Source: Callipepla californica brunnescens (lineage: Eukaryota; Chordata; Aves; Galliformes; Odontophoridae). Taken from it: 64,000 nt of DNA. The stretch covers positions 3,038,001-3,102,000 of the forward strand of contig JALIRH010000044.1 in NCBI GenBank assembly GCA_023055505.1, given 5' to 3'. The position numbers were made by a program, and so were the translations under genes. The notes beneath the pieces were generated by a model, which saw only the letters and a program-made list of their open reading frames with translations, had not been told where the DNA came from and made no database searches. Shown here piece by piece: positions 11,258 to 23,890 of this stretch (within the stretch, counting starts at the first letter, position 1; the number at the start of each line of letters is the position of its first letter).

Positions 11258-14200
11258 CCTGAATGCAGCCAGGACTACCTGTATCACTGAGATAGGCTCA
11301 CTGCTTGTAAGATTTGAAAACTGAGGCACGTTTCCTCTAAGGTCTGTATTGGCTGAATGAGAGCCCATCCCACATCTGTCCCTGACTTTGCAGCATGGTG
11401 TCCTGTTTGGGTAGCAAGAAGTGAAACATCAATGAAACATGCAGCACAAGACGTCACAAACATGATGGCACAAGACGTCCATGGTGCTCAGCTGAAGGCT
11501 TGTTTCACTGCTAGAAAAGTATCAGTCTGCCTTCCAAGATTAGTACCCCCCTGGGATCTGTTGTGCCAATTGATGTAGCAGCACAAAGTCCCTTCTGACT
11601 TCATCTCCAGTTGTTTGGCTGGGGAGGGCAAGAGTGGTTGAGGTGATGTTACCCAGCCCCCCTGTGTCGGTAATCACCCAATGCAGGCATTTGGTGATGA
11701 AGTGGAGATCCTGATAGCAGACTGATCATATCAAAGGCTTGCCGGCAGCATTTCTGAGAGTCAAACTCGGTGAATGATAAACTGTTTTTCCGTCCCCTGG
11801 AAAGTAAATGCTCTCAAACTGCTTTCCTTGCTGCCCCATTTTCATGGCACGTGGAGGATTTGTTTATGTTAGGCTGTGTAAGAAATATCTATGTGTTATC
11901 TCAGAGCTGGGCAGATTAACCCAGACGAAGATTTACTCAAGGGTAAATCAAAGGCTTTGTTTTTTTGGATAGCTCTTTAGTATCTTGAGTTGAAATCCAT
12001 CATGCTATCCCTGCAGCACTCCAGTGTTCTGAGAGAACTTGGAATCTTTGCCATCTACTACAGTTTGAAACCAGATAGTGCTTTCAGTCTGGTTACACAC
12101 TATAATATATTGCTATTTTGTTCTATACTTGGGGTTTCTGTTCTGCTGTCTTCTATGCAGTCAGCCTGTTATTCATGGTATTAGAGCTCTGAAGCCAAGA
12201 TGAGTTTGGGTTTTATTTTATTTGTTCGGCTCTCATGACATGCATGCTGGCTGTGTGAACTGGGCCCGTACCAGCCCCGAGCTGAGCCTGTATGCAGCTG
12301 ATATTCTGAGGATTGCATTAAACCAATTTTTCTGCCCAGAAGCAGGGGAACCCTGCCATGGGTGTTGAGCTTTTCTACTTAAGTGCTTCATGCAGGAGTT
12401 ACAATGGATTTAAATTGCATAAGATGCATTTGTTTTTTATATTTCTTGCTGCAGGTATTAGATCACTCCCTGCATTCAACCACTTACCTATAGTTACCAG
12501 TCAGTGTGCTGTACTGCTGCATGTGAAATTGATGGGAGCCACAGAATTCCCATGAGAACAGAAATGAGCTGATGCCAGTCCTCATACTCTGTGGGTACTA
12601 CCAAGCAGGAGTGGGTAATGTTTGCACCCCCAGCTTCTGATTTTACATATGAATGTATGGAGAATCTAAGTCTCAGTGTATCGACAGCTGGAGGTTGGGA
12701 GGTCCAAGAAATGTTGACAGAGTTTTAGAGATTATCCAGAACAACAGTGTGGGTCTTGGGTTATTTAGGGAGTTTGGCAGGATCAGTTCTGGGTGTTGAC
12801 AGATATTTTATGGTTTGTGTATAGCAGCTTGGCTTCCTGGGCTGATCCCTGTGTCCAGCGTGGTTTGGAGGCATTCCTGATGAGAAATGGAGTCCTGGTT
12901 CCTCTGCATCCATGGGACAAGCTGTAGATGGTGGTGTCTGCTTTTTCCAGCAGTGATGAGTACTTCTCAGTTGATTGTATGTGTGCAAGTTGGATCACTG
13001 AAGTATAACCAAATGGCTGGCAGTGCTGATTCAGCTCTTAAGTTTGAAAAGCAGAGGCCCTGAGGCTGAGCTCTGCATCTGGCTGTCTGGGAGGAAGCTG
13101 AATGCAAGGAGCTGGTCTTATGGAGCCAAAGGTGCTAGGATCACAGGAAAGGATGGAATACCAGGTGCAGGATCAGGAGCAGTGTTTTCATGGTGTGATT
13201 CCAGAGATGGGGCAGAGTTTAAGAGATAGATGTAAGGTTAATTAGCAGAGCCCTGGGTACCATTTGGTATGTGTCTAGTAGTATTAGGAAGCCTCTTCCT
13301 TTGGGTTTTAAATGCTTGATTCAAATGGCAGTCAGGAGTAGGAAAATTTTTATTTGTGTTACATCAAACTGGAAATGGCAAGATAACCAAATCAATCAGC
13401 TTCTTGTATTAGCTACTTTACTGCAGAATGTTGAGAATCACCAACCGATGATTTCCTAAGATGTTTTCCTTTACTTTCTTCAGATTGCTAGCATGCAAAG
13501 TCGCTGTCTCCATTTATACTGAGGATCATTTTCTCTTCCTTCTGGTGTGGTGATCACCAGCAAGATTGTTCCAGCAATCAACAGTTGCCTTTGTCTCAAA
13601 ATATACTGTCAATGGCTGTGCTTACAAAGGGTATTTCTTACAGAGGTCAACTCTGCTGGAGTTTGTGAGATACATTTTTCTACTATGATGAGATAGTTAA
13701 TGGATTTAATGTCTGTAACAAAATGATGGATCTGCTTCTGCATTTGTTCCAATTGTACTGGAGTAAACCTAGGGGGTGCAGTTTAGTGTGGTCTACCATC
13801 AGACAATCTTCTCTCTCTTTCTATAGCATAAGTTTGTTTCTGAAGTCAACAGCAATTTGGACAACTCCTGTGGGTAAGATCAAATTGGTTTACTTCTGCT
13901 CACATTAAAATATACTTAGCAGTCTCTTATGGAGGCACTTTATACATTTTCAGAGTTTTTTTCAGAAGCAATTTAATTCAGGACAAGAGGCAGCTTAGAG
14001 CTAATCAATTCAATATCTTACTGTTGAACAGGGTGAAAATAGCTCCTCTGCTAGAAGGAGCGCAGTGAATTTTGCTTGAAAAGAACAGGAAAAAAATACA
14101 GTTGTCTGCTTAGACCCACCTGAGACACAGTTAATTGTAGCAAGCATAGAGTTGCATTTCTCATTCTATTTTAGGTAATAAAATGCTGGATATTTTGTTT

Positions 14201-14924
14201 TTCAGAGTTCATTCTACTTACACTGTGATTGGGGTTGATAACTTCAGTCTTTCTGCTTTGCATGTCATCCCCCAGACATATTTTATCTCTGTCCAGATCT
14301 TCTTGGCACAGTTCTGTGTCTTGTCTCTTTTCACCTGGTCCAAGGTAATGTCTTGTACGTATGTCAGATGAACACAGATTATTTCAGAAGTCTGCCTATT
14401 TGGGAAGACCCTGCTACTTCAGCCCAGTGTAAAATTGCTCTGGCCAGGCCTTTCCTTCCACAGGGCGCATCATCTGCCTCTGGAATTAGCAACATGGATG
14501 TCCAATTCCCCTCTTGTATGGGAATAAAGCCTAAAAAGACCAAAAATTATTTCCACTTAAAATTGGGTGACATGATCTGGTTGGTTGACTTGAGCAATTA
14601 AGTGCTTGACCCTTAGGATGGCTCTGATTCAAGACCAGGTTCCTGTTTTGTACCTGCCAAAAGCTTAATAATATACCAACTGATGACAGGCATCTCTGAA
14701 GGGGCTGGGGTATAAATCTTGCTGCTGTCTCCAGCACGTGGGATTAGAAATATTTACCTTGCAGCCATTTGCAGTCTTTGTATGAGAAGTCAGGCTGAGG
14801 ATTTCGCTAGATCTGTAATACTTTACTTGCATATCTATGGCTGGGCAGAAGCAAACACATGAGATTTGCAGGTATTCCCAGCTCTTGAAAGTATTCATTT
14901 CCAATGTAAAATCCAATTAAAAGG

Positions 14925-14940
14925 AAAAAAAAAAAAAAAA
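14925..14940 (+). repeat. Poly(A) tract, A16
   Basis: Sixteen consecutive A, preceded by AATTAAAAGG. There is no canonical AATAAA close upstream and no recognisable retroposed body, so it is listed as a simple homopolymer. Confidence 0.9.
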
Positions 14941-15438
14941 GTCTGGTATTTCTTTTAAATCTGGAAAAGATGTAGTGCTCCGTAAACGTCCATGTGAAAC
15001 TCACAATAAGCAATTCCCCTGCCAGGGCTGACCCACAGCTCCTGTCTTAGCCACAATCTGAATTTATTTGGTCTTCCCTTCTGGCTTTGCAGCTGATCAT
15101 CTATTCAATCTCTTTGTATACTTGTTGCTTAGACCCAGACTTTTGTCAATAAGCTCTACCCAACACTGAGGAGAAACAAAGCATATCTAACTTTTAAGGA
15201 AATTTTAGGTCTCAAATCATTCAGCCTCAGAATTCTCTTTTGAGTGCTATGCTGTTTGTTATAGTTAAACACTTCAAATTCCTTTCCAGATGTTTTCACA
15301 AGCATCTTCCCCTAGGAGGTGCTCTGAGATAATTTCCTGCTGATGGTAAATGGTGAGTCTCTTTTCAGATTTGTCTTCAACCTCTTGTTAAACAGCACCG
15401 GGACAGCATGCAGCATGTTAGTTTTCTCTTGGTGGTGC

Positions 15439-15455
15439 TTTTTTTTTTTTTTTTT
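15439..15455 (+). repeat. Poly(T) tract, T17
   Basis: Seventeen consecutive T. It could be the minus-strand tail of a retroposed sequence lying to its left, but no TTTATT signal or recognisable body supports that. Listed as a homopolymer. Confidence 0.9.
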
Positions 15456-16685
15456 CTCCTCTATGATCCAATACCTCTAATCTGAGTGACTCACCATGAA
15501 CAGAATCGTTTCAGTGTGATTATTTTGTAATCAGAACTTGGGAAGGAGGAGAGAAAAAAGCTTTCTGTGAAGAGTGGAAGTTGCAGCCTGAACCTGCTAA
15601 AACAAAGAATACTATAATGCATTGTTTAAACTGCAAATCCCAGGCAAATATCCTTTCAGAATTTGCTCTGGGATTGATGCTTGGCAGAAAATCATGACTA
15701 AGACAGGGATATTTTTGGCCCCAGTTAGGATTTCCCTTCATTTTGTAGCCAAGTGCAAAACCACCATCCAGCTGCACTGCTAGTTATAGCACTGACCTTT
15801 TTACCTTATTGAACCATAGTTTGACTCTTAATTGAAATTGCTGTATAATTACACCTTATGTCCCATAGGACACTGGTCTGTCTCATAAAAACAACACAGC
15901 ATATTGGAGCAATCTATTTGCAAGTGATATGGAGCAGGCGGTGAGGGATGGCTGCCTCTCATCTCTGCTGGTGGTGGCTCCTTCCAGGCAGTATGGCTGG
16001 AGCCACCACAGAGGAGTGTGATGTGCACTTGGGTGACATGCCAGGAAGATTTCAAGGGAGGTGGTTCTTCCCTTGAGCTGACCTTCTAAAATCTTGCCAT
16101 GAAAGACAAGACAAGCCTCCAAGTTTTTTGGAATAATTTCCTTGATCTTACGGCAAGAGGAAACAGTGGAAGTAGTGTGGTTCTTCAGGTTGCTGTAGAA
16201 TTAGACCAGCATGCACATGACCAGATACACTCTGACACTGAGCAACAGGATATCCTGGCTCCAGCACTGGCATCTTGTTCCTGGCTATGTTTCGAACTTG
16301 TGATAGGAAAGGTACCCAATTCACTGCTCTCTCCCTTGCAAAAGCTTCCTGAAAGATTGTAAATGGCTGCTATGGTTTTGGCTAAGTCTCTGCTCTGGCT
16401 GATTCAAATATCAGGAGTGTGAGGGCATATATGTGCTGATTGTGTTAATTTACTTCCTGTTGTTCTGATGTCATCTTGATTGGAAGAAAATTCAGTTTGC
16501 ACTAAAATGCTCCTTGAACTTTGTGCCAAGGTATATTCCTGGGTTTTCAGTGGAGGATTGCTCTCTGCATCTTGCTGCTCTACCTAGGAAAGGGGACGTA
16601 TAAGCGTTTTGTAGTACTGATGACTGCAGGCCCTGTCGGAAAGGCATGGAGGGAGCCAGTCAGATCTTGAGGTCAGGTATGACTA

Positions 16686-17255
16686 TCACAGAATCATAAA
16701 GGTTGGAAAAGGCCACTAAGATCATCTAGCGCAACAATCAACCCACCCCCATCACACTCACCATGTCCCTCAGTGTCACACCTGCCCTTTTCTTGAGCAC
16801 TTCCAGGGGCACTGACTCCACTACCTCCCTGGGCAGCCTGTGCCAGTGCATTACCACTCTAAGAAGAAATTTTCCTAGTATCCAGCCTGAACCTCCCTTA
16901 GTATGACTCAAGGCTATTGCCTCTCATATCCTTACTAGCTCTTTGGAGGAAGATGCCAACTCCAACTTACTACTGCCTCCTTTCAGGAGGTGATAAGGTC
17001 TCCTCTGGGCCTTTTCTCCAGACTGAACAATCCCAGTTCTCTCAGCTACTCCCTCTAAAGCCTGTGTTCAAGACTCTTCACAACTTTGCCCTTCTCTAGT
17101 CATACTCCAGGGTATCATTGTGTTTCTTGTAGTGAGGAGCCCCAGATTAAACACAGCCCTCAAGGTATGGCCCATCAATTCCAAGTAGAGAGGGACAATC
17201 ACCTCCCTGCTCCTGCTGGCAACACTATTTCTGATGCAAGAGTACTTGAATGCTT
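16686..17255 (-). mobile_element. CR1 LINE 3' fragment, minus strand
   Basis: The left edge carries the reverse complement of the CR1 3' terminus (CAGAATCATAAAGGTTGGAA). It is followed by the usual order of CR1 antisense landmarks: a TCATCTAG motif, a Cys/Pro-rich 3'UTR-like part, and the block reading roughly 'ggtctcctctgggcc...ctccagactgaaca'. On the minus strand, 17068-17268 contains the decayed ORF2 peptide IRNSVASRSREVIVPLY, a hallmark of the end of the CR1 reverse transcriptase region. CR1 is a non-LTR retrotransposon whose copies are nearly always 5'-truncated, as here: only about 570 bases remain. Stops and indels make it inactive. The inner edge near 17255 is approximate. An A12 run follows at 17287-17298. 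Confidence 0.92.
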
Positions 17256-18089
17256 TCAGTATAAACAAGCAAAGCTAAAGAGGAGTAAAAAAAAAAAAGC
17301 AAATAAAACTTCTGTAACTGTAACATTATCTATGAAACACTGATACAGAGAAATGAAACAGTAGTAAGCCAGTTCTGCGGTGTAGTAGAGCTGAAATAGT
17401 AGTTCTTTGGCATGATGCTGGCAGAAATTCAGGGCAGTTATTTCTTCCCTATAGAGGTCTTGAGTAATGGAAAAGCTGTCACTTTCCTAGGCTGCTCCAA
17501 AGTGTAGGAGCTGCTTCTTCCTGTTGGTCTGTGTTCACTTTCTTGTGGTCGGTCTCATCTGGTTGTATCTTCTCTGGGCCTTCTTTCTCTTACAGATTCT
17601 GCTTTATACATGCTTGAGAGCTGTACAAGCAGTCTGCACCTCTCTAAAAAAGTTACCTGTCCCAGGAGGCATTTGCTAGTGCTAAAAATGGGTTATCCAT
17701 CATGATCAAAATGTCTTATGGGGACAAAGTGTGGAGTCGTAGGGATGTGCCTGAAAAGTTGGGTAATTGGTTGTATATGAGGCTGGTTAATCACTGTCAA
17801 ATTGTGTTGAGTGGAGGAAAGGAGTCTTGGTGGTTTGGATCTGTCTGGAGAGGATGTGCAGCCCTGTAAAGCAGTAGAAAAAGATGCTGTTAGAGCTCAG
17901 CATGGCTAATCCTGTTAAATTTTATAAACACCATATAAACACTGTAAATCGATGTCCCAAAACATGTATGTGCTCAAGATGGTGTAGGACTGATCACATT
18001 GAGATGTGTGCTGTTGATATTCATTGGGGGTAGTGTGAAGGAGCTATTATGACCCTGCTTCAAGTCGGTATTTATGTGTGCAGGAGATC
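17256..18089. other. Unique non-coding sequence after a CR1 copy
   Basis: No gene seen. The stretch begins with an A12 run at 17287-17298 that lies at the truncated 5' side of the neighbouring CR1, so it is not that element's tail. A short direct repeat of ATAAACAC occurs near 17925-17942. Confidence 0.5.
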
Positions 18090-18245
18090 CTGGGCTTTGA
18101 TTTCTCAGAATGGCTACTTCTTTCCTTTAGTTCTATCTTGCTATTTTATCTGTAAATTGAGGTAATGCTACCTTACCGTCATGGGTACATGTTGAATTTA
18201 GTGCTTGTGGGGCACTGAGACTGAACGGTGGTGAGCAGGATGGAT
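18090..18245 (+). mobile_element. MIR-like old SINE fragment, plus strand
   Basis: The segment TTTTATCTGTAAATTGAGGTAATGCTACCTTAC matches, in order and spacing, the conserved part of MIR-type (tRNA-derived CORE-SINE) elements, usually 'catctgtaaaatggggataat...ctacct'. It is followed by a GGCACTGAGACTGAACGGTG part like the 3' end of amniote MIR-like copies ('aggcactcagatactatggtgat'). The tRNA-derived head is not recognisable, so the copy is partial and strongly diverged. Edges are approximate. It is recognised from remembered consensus only. Confidence 0.5.
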
Positions 18246-21200
18246 GAAGGAGATGAAAGTAAGCACTGTGAAGACAGCAAAGCTTAGGAGCCCATACTGA
18301 GCAACAGAAGCTGAAAGCAAAGAATGAGAAGCTGTTAAATGAGTTCTGTCCTTCCTGTATTCTTAATGAGGCTGAGGTCTTGTGGATCAGTTGTCCATGA
18401 TCTGTACTTTAACACTAGGTACACTGGAAGCTTCTCTGCTGTTCTAATAGTTGTTTTGGCTGTTTAATTCTAGTTGGAATAGGTTTAAATGATCTGTAAG
18501 GAAGAATATGAGGAGGATGTGGGAGATGGAACTGATGCTCTGTGAATATTGGCTGTTCTAGGCAGCTTTCTTCTTCAACTGGACAGCAGTGAGTCCAGCT
18601 GGTTGAGAACAGGGACAAAGTGATAGAGTAAACCTAAGAAATAGCAAGCCCAGGATGATGGATGTTACCTTTTGAAGAGCTTCTGAAGCAAAATGTTCTT
18701 TTGACTGTTGATAGAAATAATTTCCTTGATAAACTTTTTGTAGTAACTTGGTAATTGGCTTCCTCCAGCTCATGTGATGTTCTCTGGAAGTGCCTGAAGC
18801 CTGGCTATTAACATCTGGCTTTCAGCTCAGCAGGAAGTCTTTGGGTTCCTCATTTGTTAATCAGAGAAGCAGGCAGCGGTTGCTGAGGCTCACACAGTGT
18901 GAAACACAGCATGCTTATGCATGATGGAAAGAATACTCTGTGGAGCACTACAGTTCCCAGCAGCATCCTATCCATCCTCTTGCACATGAAGAGTGGGCTA
19001 ATACCCTCCATGTGAAACTAGTGAGTGAGCTGTTCCCCATTTTCCATCTGGGGCCTTTTACATCTGGTTTTTTTCAAGAGGTCTGGGGAATGCAGCACTT
19101 GGCTACCATAGTGGGTAGATACCAAACTGTTCTGCATGGTTTGAAAGGTTCAGGAAAAGCCTTTGTGCCCAGAGCATTAATTTCTACTTTTCATGCTCCT
19201 ACAGAGGAGAAGAAGGGTCTTCAGAATTTTTGATTAAGAGAAACCTGTAGCAAAATAAGTCTGTCAATCCTATATGCTGCTTTGACCAGGGATTCTCTGT
19301 GAGGACAAACAAATAACATGCAAAATTTCTAAGCCATTTATTAGCTGTGATTTCCCAAGGAAAGTGAGGATGAACTTTCTAAACATGTGTTACTTGAGTG
19401 TCATATCTGATTAGCCAGAAACTTCCGCTACAGAAGAATTTGGCAGGAGATCACACAGGGTAAACTTCAGGCAGACATCAACCACTTGGAGGAAAATATT
19501 GGAACAGAGCTTCTGGTGGTGAAAAAAGAGTTAGAATTCTAACAGGCAAGGTGACCATTGCTCTTCCAGTGCAACCTCTCCTCAGCACTGCTGACAGGGG
19601 GGAATGATTCCCTCAGCCTTGTTCGCTGCATTGGACAAAGGTGTTGAAAGCTGACCAATGATCAGGGAAACAGCTGCACAACAATCCCTCTCCTCTAAAT
19701 TGGCATCTATCACCAATTCCATTCTTCCAGGGGGCATTCAGATAATGATAAAGACAAGAGGAACATGGAGAGAGCACATTTTAAGAAGTTTTAATCACTT
19801 TGAGCATGGAGCCAGGCATGATTCCATTTGTCAGAAGTGTTGCGGTTTTTCCACTGACAGATTTGATGAATTAGGTTCATCGATGAAAAGAAAGCTACTT
19901 AGTTGCAAACCTGGTGTCTATTGCAGAGTATAAATTGATGAAGAAGATGAAGAATAAATCCTGCTTGCTTCTGGCAAGTATGTGCATTTTTAAATAAATG
20001 AGCATTTCTAATCCTTCATTTTGCAAATATGAGTTAACCATCTGGAACTCAGTTCTCTCTTCAAATAATTGGTTCAAGTACAAAACCAAAGTCACCTTCC
20101 AGGTGCTGCCTTCCTCTGAGCAAATCTGTCTGGGACAAATTCTCCTGCTTCCTGTATACACAAAATGGCTGGAAATGCTGAACAAAACTTTTTCCTCAGT
20201 AATATGACCAGATGTTCAATGTCCAGGACTACATCCACAGCAGAATCACAGCCACGGTTTGCGTTGATGCAAACCCATCCTCTCCTTCTGGTGTCTTCTC
20301 ACTGTTTGATGATCCTGTGCCACTGCTTCCAAAATTTTTCAATTGATGATGCTTAAATTTAAAATCCAGTATTCCCATCTTCTTTCCTGAGCACTTACTC
20401 TGGACAAAATATCCTATGCTTGAAAAGGTAAAGTAAAAATCACACAACTTAGCAAAACCAAAGTAATTTTGTTTCATTCCTGTGCTTTAGAGTTTTGAAG
20501 GACAGCTTTTATCAGTCTTCCCAAAGTGCTGCTAAACATGTTTTCTACTGATGTTCCCTAAGAGATTGAAGCAGCTGGAAAATCTGAAACTAAAAAAATC
20601 AGTCACTGTCTTGTCAATGGGGAGGTAGGAGAAAACAAACCGAATCTGTTATGAAAATATTTTCTGGGAGGTGTTGTTCAGTCCAGGCTCTGAAAGACTC
20701 TTAGCACAGTGTTGAGGAGTCCTGGCTTATCTTTGGTTTATTTTTCAACTTGTTCACATGTATGTAAGTGTTGAGTAAAAGGCTTTGTGAAACTGGCCAT
20801 CTCTCATCACTATATATTTCATATCATATCTTTCTCTACAGACAATTACTTTGTGTATCTTGATGTTAGTGTTTTGTTTGCAGATTGTCATAGTTTGCCA
20901 GCAATTTATGTCTTTCTGGGACCTTGGCTACATACTGTTTTTTCCCTATAATTACCACTGATTTAGTAAAGCACTTATATTCTAATTTTGAGCATACAGA
21001 ACCAGCTGTTGACTTCAAGGGTCAGTCCTTAAGTTTACCATTAAGTCCATGTGGTTTACTGGATTGTGGTGTAATGTAGGAGTTATGTCCAACAGAAGTG
21101 ATACTGAGTAACTAATGTATAATTTGGAGATTTAAAAAAAGTATATATGTAGTGCTAGTCTGTCCAGGTAGGATTTAAGAGTTGCATCTTGGCCACATCA

Positions 21201-22329
21201 ATGGCTGTAGCAGTCTGAGATGAGGTGCTCAGCTCCCTGCAGGATCAGCTCTGAGCATTTGCTGGTCAGACAATCTGCTGCTGGCATGGGTGTGAAAACT
21301 TCTGAGACCTGGATCCAGTCTCAGGAGTACTCATGGAGACAAAAGGAAGGTGTTAATCAGTAAGCAGTCAGACTGGTAACAGAAGATAAGGCTCCTGGTC
21401 AGCTATTCTGTTCACTGTTCAGTCATATGGCATTTGGCATAAGCAACCACAGCATCTGTAAATCCACAGTGAACATGGTGCTGAAAGGAGGTGGTAAATC
21501 CTTCAGAGTGGAGGGGAGTTCTGGTTTAAAAGCAAATACAGAAAAACTGTCCTATATTATTACTATATTATTATGCACTTTATGCTTTACCAGATTAAAT
21601 CAGAGAACTCCTCTTCTTTAATCTATTTCCATCCCTGCAGTCAATGTATTCTATATTTCTGCATATAGGAGAGGAAAAGATGTTGAAAAGCAGGAGACTG
21701 CTGCTATTTTTCCTCTTTTCCAAATGCTTCTTGAAAATGCAACGTTGGACCTTGTCAGTGGGTAGGAGGATTGTTCTGGGAGTGCAGTAACCCATCAGAA
21801 TATCTTGCCAGAAGTTTTCCATCAAAACTGATCAAGTTTCCCCAGGAGCTTGGAGGAGGATCTGGCAGACAAGTAACAAAGACAGTTCCTGGCTAAAATG
21901 TTTATAATATGGGCAAATGGGGATTTTGAAGCTAATCATCAGCATCTTGGTTTATGACCAGACCATGGACTTCAAATGTACGCAAAAATAATAAAAACCT
22001 CCCTTTGCTGGCAGTGATTCCTTAGCTTATCACCTTGCCTTACATGGTGTGGAAGCAGGAGAGCTGCATCCTCAGGAAAACTATTTTTCTGCCCTTCTGA
22101 GGATATGTAAGAAGCATAAATGCATCTTTGTTTTGTGGCTGAGTACTCCAAATGGAAATTATTGGTCACTTTATTAGGAACTTAATTTTTGTGACAGATC
22201 AGTGCAAGCATGTTTTATACTGGCCGGCTTGGTAAAATGGCATCACCAATTTTATCAACTTGAGCTTCTCAGACAGTTGTTGGTTGTATGTGGTAGAGTT
22301 ATTACATAAATAATTTTAACTGAGTTTTA
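18246..22329. other. Unique non-coding sequence, no gene seen
   Basis: About 4 kb without a supported gene. Open frames are short (97 codons at most). The part at 19720-19830 has an even composition with TAAT and ATTTTAAGAAG words that could belong to a conserved non-coding element, but this cannot be judged from one genome. No further CR1 landmark was found. Confidence 0.45.
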
Positions 22330-23245
22330 TGACTGGGTGGGACAACCTTTGGTGCAGTGCCTGTGAGAGAGTGGAGTTCAGAACCTTACATGGAAGAAAC
22401 AAAGCAATAAGTAGGATTGCAACTCTGGACTTCAGGAGAATCAATTTTGACCTCTTCAAGGGCCTATCTGGAGGTGTCTGGTGGCCTTGGAAAATAAGGG
22501 GCCTGAGAGAGTTGGTTGACATTCAAGCACCACTTCTAAGCTCAAGATCAGAAACCCTAATAGTAAGAAATCAGGCAAAGGTAGCAGGAGACCTGCATAG
22601 ATGAGCAACAGGATGATGGAAAAAACTCAAATGAAAGGAAGTTTACAGAATGTGTAAAAGGGGTCTGGCCACATGGGAGGAATATAGGAACCTTTTTGGG
22701 GCATACAAGTGTGCAACGAGGAAAGCTAAGACCCACCTGGAATTAAATCTGGTGAGGGAGGCCTGGATCTTCTTCTGTGCCTTCTGTGAGGCCTGGACAG
22801 GGTGGTAAATTAAGTGGAGAGGGACTTGATGAGATTCAAGAAGGGCAAGTGTGGAGTCCTACACATGGGGAGGAATAACCACATGCATCAGTAGAGGTAA
22901 GGGCTGATCTGCTGGAAAGGAGCTCTCCAGAGAAGGACGTGGGTGTACTGGTGACCAGTATGTTGGCCATGAGGCAGCAGAATGCCTTTGTGGCCAAGAA
23001 GGCTGGTGATATCTTGGGGGGTGTCAAAAAGAGTAAGGCCAGCAAGATGAGGGAGGCGACTCCTCTTCCTGCTGAGGCCACACCTGAGGTACTGGGTCCA
23101 TATCTGGGCTTCTCAGTTCAAGGAAGACTGAGGAGTTCCAGAGAGAGTCCTGCAGAAGGGCACATAGATGATTAGGGGCCTGGAGTACCTCCAGGAAAGG
23201 CTGAGAGACCTAGAACTGTTCAGACTGGAGAAGGGAATATTATTG
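22330..23245 (+). mobile_element. CR1 LINE fragment, plus strand, with large internal deletion
   Basis: The left part (22330-22750) encodes a decayed CR1 ORF2 segment upstream of the reverse transcriptase: 'LDFRRINFDLFKGL', then a conserved Trp-Glu-Glu-Tyr block near 22673 and 'KAKTHLELNL' near 22720. The right part (about 22825-23245) encodes the region after the polymerase core: 'GKCGVLHMGR', 'GVLVTSMLAM', 'AFVAKKAGDILGGVKKS', then a stretch ending in the 'agactggagaaggg' motif. The two parts are normally well over a kilobase apart in a full element. Here they meet at about 22755-22825, so the polymerase core, including the YADD-type active site, is missing. Frameshifts and stops are frequent and the 3'UTR is absent. 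The copy cannot move by itself. Confidence 0.9.
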
Positions 23246-23890
23246 ATTTTTATATGCAATGGTCATCTTGTCCTCTCTGGGTGTGTTTTAGGGATGTCTC
23301 CTACTGACCAGTGATTGAAGATAGTTTTGTAGAGAGCCTTGACAAGTATAAGCTTATTGGGCTAGCCATATAGCAGTTCTGTGGAAACTCCTCTCAACAA
23401 GAACAGCATTTTGTGGTTTAGATTGTATTGCTGACAGAATATCCAGAGGTCTTGGTCAGTTGGGAAATGATTAAGATATTTTTAAAGGTGTTTTTTGGTT
23501 GGTGGTTCTCAAATGAAATACAGATGGAAGACTGCTTGAGCTGCAAATCTGGCCTCAATCATTCCTAACATTTCAGCATTATACTGTGCAAAAGCAGCCT
23601 TCATGAGGCCATTTCCAACTGACTGAAGTTCATATTTTTGTACTGTTATTGTCATCAGCTTTAGCAGATGTCATAATCAAGGAAGAGCCACTAACGAGAA
23701 GCTGCTGGTAAATTTGGCATGTCTCTGTCACTTCCATGTCAGTACCTGGACAACAGGCTATATGACTGCCAACATGAATCAAAAACAAAACTAAGAATGA
23801 GTGAGGATGTTAGTTGTTCCTTCAAAGTACTCTGTATAATCAACATAGCTTAGTCGGTAACAGAGAGTCAACCTGACTTAAGATCAAGGC
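23246..23890. other. Unique non-coding sequence between CR1 fragments
   Basis: No gene or recognisable repeat. The stretch separates the deleted CR1 copy from a short CR1 3' stub in the same orientation. It could be an insertion or decayed remainder between two parts of one element, but I see no CR1 landmarks inside it. Confidence 0.4.

Larger units (their letters stand above)
11258..16685. other. Unique non-coding sequence with two homopolymer tracts
   Basis: I support no gene here. A 12-base word (GCACAAGACGTC) is repeated at 11444-11455 and 11468-11479. An A16 run lies at 14925-14940 and a T17 run at 15439-15455. Neither has a clear retroposed body attached. Two plus-strand exon-like segments, 13827-13873 and 14206-14344, are bounded by good splice signals and are frame-compatible. 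They are reported as a finding rather than a gene because neither start, stop nor protein family can be identified. Confidence 0.5.

Noticed and set aside
11315..11345. Possible antisense MIR piece ('aaaactgaggcacg')
   Set aside because: Only about 14 bases match and the rest does not continue.
17068..17268. Minus-strand frame as a gene
   Set aside because: The peptide is a decayed piece of CR1 ORF2, so it belongs to the mobile element.
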